A stretch of DNA of 64,000 nt from Mammaliicoccus vitulinus (GCF_029024305.1 NZ_CP118974.1:558001-622000), one strand, 5' to 3'; positions 1-8,323 are shown, numbered from the stretch's first letter. A program made the numbers and translations. The notes: generated by a model from the letters alone, not told the origin.

Positions 1-35
1 CCCTTTGATTATTGTAAATATACATCTTAAGTTTC

Positions 36-64
36 ATTTTATTGATATGTCACAAAATTGTCAA
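36..64 (-). promoter_or_regulatory. Promoter of a gene left of the window
   Basis: On the minus strand TTGACA (64-59) is followed after 17 bases by TAAAAT (41-36). AAAGGG, a possible ribosome binding site, lies at the extreme left edge. This suggests a divergent gene starting just outside the window; its identity cannot be seen. Confidence 0.5.
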
Positions 65-72
65 TAAATATT

Positions 73-86
73 TGGTAACGCTTTCA
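73..86 (+). promoter_or_regulatory. Probable CcpA (cre) site
   Basis: TGGTAACGCTTTCA matches the cre consensus TGNAANCGNWNNCA with one mismatch (T at position 4). It lies just upstream of the leftward promoter and about 100 bases upstream of the metN promoter, so the leftward gene is the likelier target. Confidence 0.4.
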
Positions 87-182
87 TATGTTAAGAATGT
101 ATTTTTATATTGTTAATAAATTATTTATGTGCAAAAATACAATATTTGAGATTGAATATTTAGAAAAATTTGATATTTAGTG

Positions 183-211
183 TTGACGATAAACGTAAAC
201 ACCAATATAAT
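183..211 (+). promoter_or_regulatory. metNIQ promoter with overlapping palindrome
   Basis: TTGACG (183-188), 17-base spacer, TATAAT (206-211): a near-consensus sigma-A promoter. A perfect inverted repeat TTCTTAT-N7-ATAAGAA (211-231) begins at the last base of the -10 and covers the expected start of transcription, as an operator would. The leader is too short for a SAM riboswitch or T-box. Confidence 0.7.
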
Positions 212-250
212 TCTTATCATATTAATAAGAATTCGGAAGGGATAATGAAT

Positions 251-1270
251 ATGATAGAGTTTAAAAATGTTAATAAGATTTTCCAACAAAAGAATTCTGA
301 AATACAAGCTTTAGAAGATGTAAGTTTCAAAGTAGAAGAACAAGATATATTCGGTGTTATAGGATATAGTGGTGCCGGGAAAAGCACTTTAATAAGACTT
401 GTAAATGTGTTGGAGGAAAAGACATCGGGAGAGGTCATCGTTAATGGCCATGACATAAATCAATATTCTAAAAAAGAATTACAAAGTGTTAAAAAGAACA
501 TAGGTATGATCTTTCAACATTTCAATTTATTGAATTCAAAAACTGTATTTAATAATGTTGCAATGCCTTTAATTTTACAAGGAATAAGTAAAAATAAAAT
601 TAAAGCAAAAGTTGATGAATTGTTAGCATTCGTAGGGTTAGAAGATAAAGGTAAACAATACCCAAACGAATTATCAGGAGGGCAAAAGCAAAGAGTAGCA
701 ATCGCTCGAGCACTTGTAACTGATCCTGAAATTTTATTGTGTGATGAAGCTACAAGTGCACTTGATCCTGCAACAACAGATTCAATATTAAAGTTATTAA
801 AAAGAATTAATGAACAGTTCGGCGTTACAATCTTATTAATTACACACGAAATGAGTGTGATTCAAAAAATCTGTAATAAAGTTGCTGTAATGGAAAATGG
901 TAAAGTGATAGAAATTGGGCCAGTATTAGACGTCTTCAGTCATCCAGAGACTGCTACAGCAAAGAACTTTGTCTCAACTGTCATTACAACAGATATATCG
1001 CCAAATTTACGTAAATTAATTCCAGAAGAGCAAAATGCGACAGATATTAAACTTTATATTGATGGTGAGCAAGTTACACAATCTATTATCAATGATTTAA
1101 TTACTAAATACCAAGTTCAAATTAATGTCTTATTTGCCTCAATGTCTGATATCCAAGGTACACCAGTAGGATATTTAACATTACGTTTAAAAGGTGAGCA
1201 ACAAGCAATTCAAAATAGTTACCAATATTTAAATGAATTAAATATTGAGTTTGAGGAGGTTGATGCATAA
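251..1270 (+). CDS. metN: Methionine ABC importer, ATP-binding subunit MetN
   Basis: ATPase of the MetNIQ importer for methionine and its derivatives, working on the inner face of the membrane with MetI. The 339-residue protein has Walker A GYSGAGKST (about residues 38-46), the ABC signature LSGGQKQR, Walker B ILLCDEATSALDP, a switch-histidine segment ITHEM, and a C-terminal NIL domain (about 265-339) that in this family senses methionine. I chose ATG 251 because MIEF is the usual family start; ATG 245 is the alternative, and GGAAGG at 235-240 could serve either. The stop overlaps the metI start by one base, so the two are translationally coupled. Specificity for methionine rests on the NIL domain and the MetQ neighbour. 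Confidence 0.93.
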   Translation: MIEFKNVNKIFQQKNSEIQALEDVSFKVEEQDIFGVIGYSGAGKSTLIRLVNVLEEKTSGEVIVNGHDINQYSKKELQSVKKNIGMIFQHFNLLNSKTVFNNVAMPLILQGISKNKIKAKVDELLAFVGLEDKGKQYPNELSGGQKQRVAIARALVTDPEILLCDEATSALDPATTDSILKLLKRINEQFGVTILLITHEMSVIQKICNKVAVMENGKVIEIGPVLDVFSHPETATAKNFVSTVITTDISPNLRKLIPEEQNATDIKLYIDGEQVTQSIINDLITKYQVQINVLFASMSDIQGTPVGYLTLRLKGEQQAIQNSYQYLNELNIEFEEVDA

Positions 1271-1929
1271 TGTTTGGATCATCATTAGATTCATCTCAAT
1301 TATTTGATTCGATATATCAAACATTATATATGGTAACAGTATCTTTAGTGCTCGGTGCATTAATAGGTATTCCATTAGGTATATTTCTTGTTATCACAAG
1401 AAAGAATGGTATTTGGGAGAATAGAATTATATATTACATACTGAATCCAATTATTAATATTTTTAGATCTTTACCTTTCATTATTTTATTAATTGCAATC
1501 GTACCATTCACTAAATTAATTGTCGGTACATCAATCGGTACATCAGCAGCAATTGTGCCATTAACAGTGTATGTTGCACCTTATATAGCAAGATTAGTAG
1601 AAAATTCATTATTAGAAGTCAATTCAGGTGTCATTGAAGCAGCACATTCAATGGGGGCATCACCGTTTCAAATTATTCGCCATTTCTTATTACCTGAAGC
1701 ATTAGGCTCATTAATTTTAGCTTTAACGACTTCAATAATAGGATTGATTGGTGCTACTGCAATGGCTGGAGCTGTTGGTGGTGGCGGTATAGGTGATTTA
1801 GCACTTGCATACGGTTATCAAAGGTTTGATACGATCGTTATCATTATTACGGTTGTTATATTAGTTATTATGGTACAGCTCATCCAATCGCTAGGTAATG
1901 TATTATCTAGAATTGTTAGAAGAAGCTAA
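1270..1929 (+). CDS. metI: Methionine ABC importer, permease MetI
   Basis: Membrane channel of the MetNIQ importer. The 219 residues form about five hydrophobic segments. The cytoplasmic coupling loop with the EAA-type motif EAAHSMGASPFQIIRHFLLP lies near residues 125-144 and contacts MetN. Length is normal for MetI. It starts in the ATG that overlaps the metN stop and sits 37 bases before metQ, so metN, metI and metQ form one operon from the promoter at 183-211. Confidence 0.93.
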   Translation: MFGSSLDSSQLFDSIYQTLYMVTVSLVLGALIGIPLGIFLVITRKNGIWENRIIYYILNPIINIFRSLPFIILLIAIVPFTKLIVGTSIGTSAAIVPLTVYVAPYIARLVENSLLEVNSGVIEAAHSMGASPFQIIRHFLLPEALGSLILALTTSIIGLIGATAMAGAVGGGGIGDLALAYGYQRFDTIVIIITVVILVIMVQLIQSLGNVLSRIVRRS

Positions 1930-1966
1930 AGAGAATATGATACTCAAATATAAAGGAGTGCTTTGA

Positions 1967-2809
1967 ATGAAAAAGGTTTTAGCATTATTAGCTGCATTAG
2001 TCTTATTATTGGCAGCATGTGGAGATAAAAAAGATGATAAAAAAGTAACAATTGGTATTGCTTCAAATGATACTGCGGTCTGGGATAAAGTAAAAGAACT
2101 TGCTAAAGAAGATGGGATAGATATTGAAGTCAAACAATTCTCTGATTATAACGTTCCAAATAAAGCGTTATCTGATGGAGACATTGATTTAAACTCATTC
2201 CAGCACTTTGCTTTCTTAGATCAATTTGAAAAAGCAAATAAAGATACAGATATTACACCAATTAGAACAACAGTATTTGCACCATTAGGCATTTATTCTA
2301 AAGAAGTTAAAGATATCAAAAAGTTGAAAAACGGTGCTAAAGTCGTGATTCCTAATGATGTTTCTAACCAAGCTAGAGCACTTAAATTACTTGAAAAAGC
2401 AGGATACATTAAACTTGATAAGAATTTCGGTTTAGATGGTGGTCCTAAAGATATCGTTGAAAATAAAAAGAACTTAAATATTAAAGCTGTAGATGCGCAA
2501 CAAACTGCTAGAGCAATAGACGAGGTAGACATTTCTATTATTAACAATGGCGTTGCTTCTAAAGCTGGTTTAGATCCTAAGAAAGATCCAATCTATTTAG
2601 AAGATCCTAATGCTAACGCAGCTAAACCATATATTAATTTCATTGCTGCAAATACAAAAGATAAAGACAATAAGACTTATAAAAAAGTAGCAGACTTGTA
2701 TCATTCAGAAGAAGCTAAAAAAGCTTTGAAAGAAGATACTAAAGACGGAGAAATGGTTGTTGACTTAAAAGAAGATGAAATCAAAAAAATTCAAGATTCC
2801 TTAAAATAA
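1967..2809 (+). CDS. metQ: Methionine-binding lipoprotein MetQ
   Basis: Extracellular substrate-binding lipoprotein that delivers methionine to MetNI. It has a lipoprotein signal with lipobox L-A-A-C, the lipidated cysteine being residue 18, followed by a NlpA-family binding fold. Conserved stretches include SDYNVPNKAL and DLNSFQHFAFLDQF, which in the family line the ligand cleft. The 280-residue length is typical. AAAGGAGTG precedes the ATG. A strong hairpin terminator follows directly, ending the metNIQ operon. Closely related NlpA proteins can bind other small ligands, so the exact ligand is inferred from gene context. Confidence 0.92.
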   Translation: MKKVLALLAALVLLLAACGDKKDDKKVTIGIASNDTAVWDKVKELAKEDGIDIEVKQFSDYNVPNKALSDGDIDLNSFQHFAFLDQFEKANKDTDITPIRTTVFAPLGIYSKEVKDIKKLKNGAKVVIPNDVSNQARALKLLEKAGYIKLDKNFGLDGGPKDIVENKKNLNIKAVDAQQTARAIDEVDISIINNGVASKAGLDPKKDPIYLEDPNANAAKPYINFIAANTKDKDNKTYKKVADLYHSEEAKKALKEDTKDGEMVVDLKEDEIKKIQDSLK

Positions 2810-2818
2810 TACAAAAAA

Positions 2819-2849
2819 AGATTCGGCTCCCCTTAGCCGAATCTTTTTT
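2819..2849. terminator. Bidirectional terminator between metQ and gltT
   Basis: AGATTCGGCT (2819-2828) pairs with AGCCGAATCT (2835-2844), with a T-run on the plus side and an A-run on the other. It serves both convergent genes. Confidence 0.9.
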
Positions 2850-2850
2850 G

Positions 2851-4152
2851 TTATGCTTTTTTATATGTTTTAAGGTATGCTTGACCTTTTTCGTGATCGT
2901 ATTTATTTTCCCACTTAGATATAACAACTGTTGAAAGTGCGTTACCTACAACATTCACACATGTTCTCATCATATCTAGCAGTCTATCTATACCTATAAT
3001 TAATGCTAATCCTTCTGGGTTAAGTCCCATAGAACCTAAAGTTGTAATTAGAACAACGATTGAAGTACCAGGTACAGCAGCCATCCCCTTAGATGTAATC
3101 ATCAATGTAAACATTAATATCAATTGTTCTACAAGCGTTAAGTGAACACCATACATTTGTGCTACAAACAACGCTGCAATTGATTGGTATAAAGCAGAGC
3201 CATCAAGGTTAAATGTATAACCAGTTGGTACAACAAAAGATACGACATCTTTAGGAGCACCGAACTTTTCCATTTTTTCCATTACAGATGGCAATACTGT
3301 TTCTGAACTTGAAGTAGAGAATGCCAATAGCAATTCATCCTTTAAGATACGAATGATAGAGAATATATTAATGCCACAAATTTTAGCAACTATTCCTAAC
3401 ACTACAATAATAAAGAAGGCCATAGCACCAACTACGACAGCCATTAATTTCATTAATGGTATTAAAGCAGATAATCCGAATGTCATGATTGTTACACAGA
3501 TAAAAGCAAATACACCATAAGGCGCTAATCTTAAAATTCTATGTATCATCCAGAATACAGCTTCTAAAGTACCATTTAGAACATCTTTAACAGGTTGACC
3601 TTTTTCTCCTATTGCAGCTATCGCTAAACCGAAGAATACAGCAAAGAAAATAATCGGAAGTAATGCTCCGGAAGTCAACGCTTCAAAGATATTAGTTGGA
3701 ATAATACCAACGATCGTATCTATCATATGATTTCCATATGTAGATTTTTCTGCTGCATCAGCAGTTTGTTCATATTTGGAAATATCACCTTTAGGAAGCT
3801 TAGTCGCATCTATACCTAGACCAGGTTTAAATAAGTTTCCGAATATGATTCCTAAACCAATTGCGATTGTTGTAATAATTTCAAAGTACAAAAGTGTCTT
3901 CCAACCATATCTTCCGACAGTGTGCATATCACCAACATTAGATATTGATAATGCCAATGAACAGAAAACGATTGGTATAACAATCATTTTGATAAGATTT
4001 AAAAATATGTCGCCAACAGGTTTTATAAATTTAATCAGATGATCCTGACCATTTAAAAAATAGCCTACAACAACACCTAATATTAAAGCAATTAATATTT
4101 GTGTAGGTAAGCTTATATATCTCTTTCTCGGTTTTTTTAATTTTTGATTCAT
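2851..4152 (-). CDS. gltT: Proton/sodium-glutamate symporter (DAACS family)
   Basis: Imports glutamate/aspartate or related dicarboxylates with H+ or Na+ across the membrane. The 433-residue protein has the family marks: a serine-rich hairpin SSSETVLPSVMEKM, NLDGSALYQSIAALF, GMAAVPGTSIVVL and the C-terminal substrate site DRLLDMMRTCVNVVGN, where D and R bind acidic amino acids in characterised relatives. ATG 4152 is preceded by AAGGAGG at a good distance; the reading frame extends 13 codons further upstream without a site. It is monocistronic, convergent with metQ. A small inverted repeat ACTCTTA-N6-TAAGAGT (4262-4281) lies upstream. Dicarboxylate rather than glutamate uptake cannot be excluded. 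Confidence 0.85.
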   Translation of the reverse strand: MNQKLKKPRKRYISLPTQILIALILGVVVGYFLNGQDHLIKFIKPVGDIFLNLIKMIVIPIVFCSLALSISNVGDMHTVGRYGWKTLLYFEIITTIAIGLGIIFGNLFKPGLGIDATKLPKGDISKYEQTADAAEKSTYGNHMIDTIVGIIPTNIFEALTSGALLPIIFFAVFFGLAIAAIGEKGQPVKDVLNGTLEAVFWMIHRILRLAPYGVFAFICVTIMTFGLSALIPLMKLMAVVVGAMAFFIIVVLGIVAKICGINIFSIIRILKDELLLAFSTSSSETVLPSVMEKMEKFGAPKDVVSFVVPTGYTFNLDGSALYQSIAALFVAQMYGVHLTLVEQLILMFTLMITSKGMAAVPGTSIVVLITTLGSMGLNPEGLALIIGIDRLLDMMRTCVNVVGNALSTVVISKWENKYDHEKGQAYLKTYKKA

Positions 4153-4340
4153 AAAAATTCCTCCTTTAAAGCACTGTAGTATAAAATACAAAAAAAATTA
4201 TGCCTTTCCATTTATGGAAGTGCACAAGTAACGTTTAAAAAGGGGATTCATAAAAGAAGCAACTCTTACAAGTATAAGAGTATACGTAATTTTAGCATCT
4301 TTTGAAATTGAAGTAATTATCCAGTTTTTCACTAAAATGG

Positions 4341-4370
4341 AAAAAGAACACTTTTATAGAAAAAGTGTTC
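4341..4370 (-). terminator. Terminator of the DUF4870 gene
   Basis: GAACACTTTT (4346-4355) pairs with AAAAGTGTTC (4361-4370). Read leftward the stem is followed by TTTTT. Confidence 0.8.
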
Positions 4371-4379
4371 AATAAAATA

Positions 4380-4778
4380 TTACTTTATGAATTGAATGGA
4401 TAGTGGTGGTAAATATGTTTCACCTTTATATGCTTTGATAGCACCTATAATCGTAAATACAAATAGTAAAACAGACAAAATAGGTATTAAAATCAAGCCA
4501 ATTAAAATGATACATAAGAGACCTGAAACGAAGATCCAAATAGTATACGAAATAAAGAAATTCAAATAATCTTTGCCAATCTTATCTATAAAAGGCGAGT
4601 TATCTCGTTTAATTAGCCAAATGATAAGTGGTGCGAAAAAACTACCAAAGAAACTCGTAAGGTATATAAGCATACCAAATAATCGATCATCATCACTCGT
4701 ATTTGTATTTTCATTCAATTGAGCATTATCATCATCTAAAGTAGAATGTTGAAATGGATTTTGTTCAGTATTAGTCAT
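4380..4778 (-). CDS. DUF4870 family small membrane protein
   Basis: A 132-residue membrane protein. Residues 1-30 are polar and acidic (Asp/Asn-rich), followed by about three hydrophobic segments (roughly 34-56, 70-95, 96-118) and the motif SPFIDKIGKDYLNFFISYTIW, the hallmark of the DUF4870/Tic20-like family. No biochemical role is established for these proteins. The start is supported by AAGGAGGGATAAT before the ATG. It is a single gene with its own terminator, between gltT and a secreted CHAP protein, with no evident functional link to either. Confidence 0.75.
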   Translation of the reverse strand: MTNTEQNPFQHSTLDDDNAQLNENTNTSDDDRLFGMLIYLTSFFGSFFAPLIIWLIKRDNSPFIDKIGKDYLNFFISYTIWIFVSGLLCIILIGLILIPILSVLLFVFTIIGAIKAYKGETYLPPLSIQFIK

Positions 4779-4845
4779 AATATTATCCCTCCTTAACTAT
4801 TTAAGTATACAATCTTCTTACTAAATAGCAATGATAAATCATTAC

Positions 4846-4881
4846 AAAAAAAGCAGCTATTACGTTAATAATAGCTGCTTT
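4846..4881 (-). terminator. Terminator of the first CHAP gene
   Basis: A 13-bp stem (4850-4862 with 4869-4881) with a 6-base loop, followed leftward by a T-run on the minus strand. Confidence 0.9.
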
Positions 4882-4895
4882 GAAATATCATTTTC

Positions 4896-5459
4896 TTAGT
4901 GAATGTAGTTGTATGATCCAGCTTCTGAAGCTGAGATTGTACGAGATGATACTACGCCTTCACCTTGGTAGTTCATTTCTGAAACTTCAATGCTTCCGTC
5001 AGAGTTTACATTTTCAACGTAAGCTACGTGACCCATTGCACCTGAATTTGATTGTAAGATTGAACCTTGTTTAGGTGTGTTGTTTACAGTGTGACCGTCA
5101 GCTGCTGCATTTGCTGCCCATTGGTTAGCATTACCCCAAGTTGAGCTTATTGGGTCTCCGTCAGCTTGTTTTTTGTCAAATACATAATAAGTACATTGAC
5201 CAGCTGTATATAAGTTAGCTGATGAACTCGTGCTTTGAGTTGCTGTTTGTGTTACTGATGAACTAAATGATTGGCTCATGTTTGAAGTATTGTAGTTTTG
5301 GTTATAGTTATTAGTATAGTTATTATTATAGTTTTGTGTTTGAGTTTGTTGAGGGGCTTGTGTGTTATTGAAAGTATCTGCAGAAGCCTCTTCTCCATTC
5401 CCTATAATTGTTGTTGCTAATCCCGTAGTTAATACTGCTAATGTTGTTAATTTTTTCAT
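4896..5459 (-). CDS. Secreted CHAP-domain protein, SsaA-like
   Basis: Small secreted peptidoglycan hydrolase-like protein. It has a Sec signal peptide (about residues 1-27, cleavage near ASA-DT), an Asn/Gln/Thr/Ser-rich linker (about 30-82), and a C-terminal CHAP domain with QCTYYVF carrying the catalytic Cys, GHVAYVE carrying the catalytic His, and [12 protein letters not shown] domains act as amidases or endopeptidases on the peptide part of peptidoglycan. At 187 residues it is shorter than the paralogue at 7270-8061, mainly in the linker; the C-terminal 70 residues are nearly the same in both. Start is supported by GGAGGAATATTTAAAATG. Family members in S. aureus belong to the WalKR regulon; only a poor WalR-like site (TGTTAC-N5-CATAAT, 5587-5603) is seen upstream here. 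Confidence 0.88.
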   Translation of the reverse strand: MKKLTTLAVLTTGLATTIIGNGEEASADTFNNTQAPQQTQTQNYNNNYTNNYNQNYNTSNMSQSFSSSVTQTATQSTSSSANLYTAGQCTYYVFDKKQADGDPISSTWGNANQWAANAAADGHTVNNTPKQGSILQSNSGAMGHVAYVENVNSDGSIEVSEMNYQGEGVVSSRTISASEAGSYNYIH

Positions 5460-5585
5460 TTTAAATATTCCTCCGTAAATTTCGTATATGTTTTAATTTA
5501 TAATTTAAGTTTTTAAGTGTGTCGTTTTCCGACGACAAACATTACTTTAACAGATGATTTTATGTTTGTGTTCAATTTCATACAG

Positions 5586-5613
5586 TTGTTACGTAATCAT
5601 AATGCTATACAAT
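5586..5613 (+). promoter_or_regulatory. Possible promoter far upstream of nhaC
   Basis: TTGTTA (5586-5591), 16-base spacer, TACAAT (5608-5613). A transcript from here would run about 165 bases before the hairpin at 5757-5786. The 5460-5819 spacer otherwise holds the Fur-like palindrome and inverted repeats listed below. Confidence 0.35.
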
Positions 5614-5697
5614 CATTTAGTAATATTTACGGGATATTATGACATCTAGTAATATAAGGTTAATCGTACCATTATGGGATTTTACGGTTAATTGTGA

Positions 5698-5716
5698 GAA
5701 AATGATTGTCATTTTC
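5698..5716 (+). promoter_or_regulatory. Fur-box-like palindrome upstream of nhaC
   Basis: GAAAATGATTGTCATTTTC agrees at 16 of 19 positions with the classical Fur box (GATAATGATWATCATTATC). It is a perfect 8-bp inverted repeat with a TTG centre. It also resembles the site before fhuD2 at 24424-24442. It could instead be an RNA hairpin, because its right arm can pair with 5747-5756. Confidence 0.4.
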
Positions 5717-5756
5717 TTGTAATATTTCATTTACGTTATTAATAATAAGAAAATGA

Positions 5757-5786
5757 GTAGTTAGCAAAATTTGCAACTACTTTTTT
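5757..5786 (+). terminator. Intrinsic-terminator-like hairpin before nhaC
   Basis: GTAGTT (5757-5762) pairs with AACTAC (5775-5780), with an inner GCAA/TTGC stem and a bulged A, followed by TTTTTT. No plus-strand gene lies upstream, so it is either an attenuator in the nhaC leader or the end of a small RNA. Confidence 0.5.
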
Positions 5787-5819
5787 ATTAATGGATTTTA
5801 TATGTAGAGGGGGATTTTT

Positions 5820-7214
5820 ATGAAAAGATTACCAACTTTATTGGAAGCTATTTCTACTATATTCGTAATGGGGCTAGTTGTATTGATTGGTTTTGGTATA
5901 TTGCATTATCCAATTCAGCCATTATTAATCATTGCTGCCGTATATGCCAGTTTCATAGCGATTAGAGTGGGTTTATCGTGGGAAGATTTACAAGACGGTA
6001 TTACTAAAAGACTTGCAACTGCTATGCCAGCTATATACATAATTTTTTCAGTAGGTATTTTAATCGGGACGTGGATGTTTTCAGGAACTGTTCCTGCATT
6101 AATTTACTATGGATTAGAAATGATTAATCCGACATATTTTTTAGTAACAGCATTTATCATTACAGCAGTTACATCTGTAGCAACTGGTACTGCATGGGGA
6201 TCAGTTGGAACTGCAGGGATTGCTTTACTGGCTATTGCCACTGAAATGAATATTCCATTAGGTATGGTTGCAGGTGTTGTAATTGCAGGTGGCGTGTTTG
6301 GTGATAAAATGTCACCATTATCTGATACGACAAATTTAGCTGCATTAGTAACGAAAGTTAATATTTTTAAGCATATTCAGCATATGATGTGGACGACTAT
6401 ACCAGCATCAATAATCGGATTGATTGTATGGTTTATTGCTGGATTACAATTTAATTCTGATAATGTTGAAAGTAAACGCATTAATACATTATTAAATAAT
6501 ATCGATACAGCTTTTAATTTAAATTTTTGGGTATGGCTACCTGTAATTGTTATTGTTGCAGGCATTAGTATAGGAAAACCAACAGTACCAATGATGTTGT
6601 TATCAAGTTTAGTAGCCATGTTGGTCGGTGTTATCAATAATGGCTTCGATATTGTAGATGCATTTAATGTAACGATGAATGGCTTTGACATAAGCATGAC
6701 TAATTTAGCAAGTAGTGATGCATCAAATTCAATGGTAGATCTTGTTAAACGTGGTGGCATTATGAGTATGACTGAAATAGTTGTTACTATTTTTTGTGGA
6801 TATGCTTTTGCAGGAATAGTTGAAGCATCGGGGAGTTTGAAAGTGATATTAACGACCATATCTAGTAAAGTTTCAAAAGACTCACATCTTATATTAGTGA
6901 CAATAGCAGGAAGTTTAATACTTGTATTTGCAGCTGGCGTTGCTTCAGTTGTCATTATCATGATTGGTGTCTTGCTAATGGATATGTATAATGAAAGAAA
7001 GTTAGATCGCGTAAATTTATCTAGAACACTAGAAGATTGTGGGACAATGGTATTACCATTTATTCCATGGGGAACTTCAGGTATTTATTACCGAGATTTA
7101 TTACATGTTTCATTAGGAGATTTTTTCTGGTGGGCAGTACCATGCTACTTATGTGTATTTTTCGCAGCATTTTATGGTATGACAGGTATAGGTATAAAAA
7201 AGGTAAAAGCATAA
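5820..7214 (+). CDS. nhaC: Na+/H+ antiporter, NhaC family
   Basis: A 464-residue polytopic membrane protein with about 11-12 hydrophobic segments, predicted to exchange cytoplasmic Na+ for external H+ (or a related ion or organic-acid exchange, since NhaC relatives vary). Family features seen are TGTAWGSVGTAGIALLAIA near residues 121-140, GGVFGDKMSPLSDTTNLAA near 159-177 with the conserved acidic residues, and SDASNSMVDLVKRGGIMSM in the second half. Start ATG 5820 follows AGAGGGGGATTTTT. It stands alone between two secreted CHAP genes, with a palindromic terminator after it. Its unusually long leader contains a Fur-like palindrome and a terminator hairpin, suggesting ion- or metal-linked control. 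Confidence 0.85.
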   Translation: MKRLPTLLEAISTIFVMGLVVLIGFGILHYPIQPLLIIAAVYASFIAIRVGLSWEDLQDGITKRLATAMPAIYIIFSVGILIGTWMFSGTVPALIYYGLEMINPTYFLVTAFIITAVTSVATGTAWGSVGTAGIALLAIATEMNIPLGMVAGVVIAGGVFGDKMSPLSDTTNLAALVTKVNIFKHIQHMMWTTIPASIIGLIVWFIAGLQFNSDNVESKRINTLLNNIDTAFNLNFWVWLPVIVIVAGISIGKPTVPMMLLSSLVAMLVGVINNGFDIVDAFNVTMNGFDISMTNLASSDASNSMVDLVKRGGIMSMTEIVVTIFCGYAFAGIVEASGSLKVILTTISSKVSKDSHLILVTIAGSLILVFAAGVASVVIIMIGVLLMDMYNERKLDRVNLSRTLEDCGTMVLPFIPWGTSGIYYRDLLHVSLGDFFWWAVPCYLCVFFAAFYGMTGIGIKKVKA

Positions 7215-7225
7215 GAAAGCAAAAA

Positions 7226-7254
7226 AAAAGAGCAATCATATGATTGCTCTTTTT
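7226..7254. terminator. Bidirectional terminator nhaC / ssaA
   Basis: A perfect 22-bp palindrome (7229-7250) flanked by A-run and T-run, between the convergent nhaC and ssaA ends. Confidence 0.9.
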
Positions 7255-7269
7255 GCATTTATATTGTTC

Positions 7270-8061
7270 TTAGTGAATGTAGTTGTAAGAACCAGCTGCT
7301 GAAGCTGAGATAGTACGAGTTGATACAACACCTACACCTTGGTAGTTCATTTCAGAAACTTGGATAGAACCGTCAGAGTTTACTTTGTCAACGTATGCTA
7401 CGTGACCATATCCACCAGCTGTAGATTGTAAAACAGCTCCTGATGATGGATTGTTATTTACAGTGTAACCAGATTGAGCTGCTGCGCTAGCCCAGTTATT
7501 TGCGTTACCCCAAGTGCTACCTAAATCAGGACGTTTGCTGAATGCATAATAAGTACATTGTCCAGAAGTGTATAAGTTAGCGCCTCCGCCAGTTGATGGG
7601 CGAGAAGTTGATGTAGTTGTAGTGCTAACGTTTGAACTTGAGTTTGATGTAGTTGCTTGGTTACTTGATGTAGGTGCTTGTGTAGTTGTTACACGAACGT
7701 TATTTTGGTTTGAAGAAGCATTACTTGATTCTCCTGAACCACCACCATTTGGTGCAGCATTGAATGCTGGTTGTGAATAATTTGTATTTGAAGCTGCTTC
7801 GTTATTTGAAGAAGCTGTATTATTTGATGGTGTAGTGTTAGCTACTTGTTGTTGAGCTTGGTTACCATATTGAGATGAAGGATTCCAGTTACCTTCCCAA
7901 GTGTAATTGTAATTACCTTCTTGATCGATTGTGTAATTGTAAGAATAAGAATATGGATCGTTTGGATTATATCCTTGATTGTTTTCTGCTGCGTCTGCGT
8001 CATGTGCCATAAATGTTGCAATTCCTGCCGTAGCGATTGCTGCTGTTGCTAATTTTTTCAT
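7270..8061 (-). CDS. ssaA: Secreted CHAP-domain protein SsaA
   Basis: Secreted 263-residue protein, the likely counterpart of staphylococcal secretory antigen SsaA by its place next to rsp. Signal peptide about residues 1-25 ([17 protein letters not shown], cleavage near ADA-A), then an aromatic repeat-like segment rich in Tyr/Asn (about 30-65), a long Ser/Thr/Asn/Gln linker (about 66-165) and a CHAP domain with QCTYYAF (Cys), GHVAYVD (His) and EMNYQGVG. It probably cleaves peptidoglycan cross-links during wall turnover. AGGAGGATTTACAAATT precedes the ATG. A consensus WalR box lies 263 bases upstream at 8324-8340, consistent with WalKR control, as known for ssaA in S. aureus. It is paralogous to 4896-5459. 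Confidence 0.88.
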   Translation of the reverse strand: MKKLATAAIATAGIATFMAHDADAAENNQGYNPNDPYSYSYNYTIDQEGNYNYTWEGNWNPSSQYGNQAQQQVANTTPSNNTASSNNEAASNTNYSQPAFNAAPNGGGSGESSNASSNQNNVRVTTTQAPTSSNQATTSNSSSNVSTTTTSTSRPSTGGGANLYTSGQCTYYAFSKRPDLGSTWGNANNWASAAAQSGYTVNNNPSSGAVLQSTAGGYGHVAYVDKVNSDGSIQVSEMNYQGVGVVSTRTISASAAGSYNYIH

Positions 8062-8243
8062 AATTTGTAAATCCTCCTAGATAATTTAAAAATATTTTTT
8101 CGTATATGTTTTATGTTTTTTTTCTCATAAGTTTTTTTCTTCGCTGTTAATCAACAAAATCTACTTTATCAGAAATAGATTGCTTTGTGTTGAATGTTAA
8201 AGCTTTGTAATTTAATTTAAATATCTAATGAATTCATGTAATA

Positions 8244-8285
8244 ATTCCGAACATTTCACACGGAATGAAAAACGTTGTAACAACG
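8244..8285. repeat. Two inverted repeats in the ssaA-rsp spacer
   Basis: ATTCCG (8244-8249) and CGGAAT (8261-8266) are separated by 11 bases. CGTTGT-A-ACAACG occupies 8273-8285. Both sit in the 489-base spacer between the divergent ssaA and rsp genes and could be binding sites for unknown regulators. Confidence 0.45.
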
Positions 8286-8323
8286 GTGTTTTTAAAGCTA
8301 TTCAGTTATTAAATAAATTTCTT

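Noticed and set aside
4262..4281. ACTCTTA-N6-TAAGAGT upstream of gltT
   Set aside because: A 7-bp A/T-rich repeat without a clear promoter relation; could be chance.
5587..5603. WalR-like site upstream of the shorter CHAP gene
   Set aside because: Second half CATAAT matches only 4 of 6 positions and it overlaps a better promoter reading.
6377..6961. Long antisense reading frames inside nhaC, the RND gene and others
   Set aside because: They mirror the codon pattern of conserved coding sequence, lack ribosome sites and have no recognisable domains.
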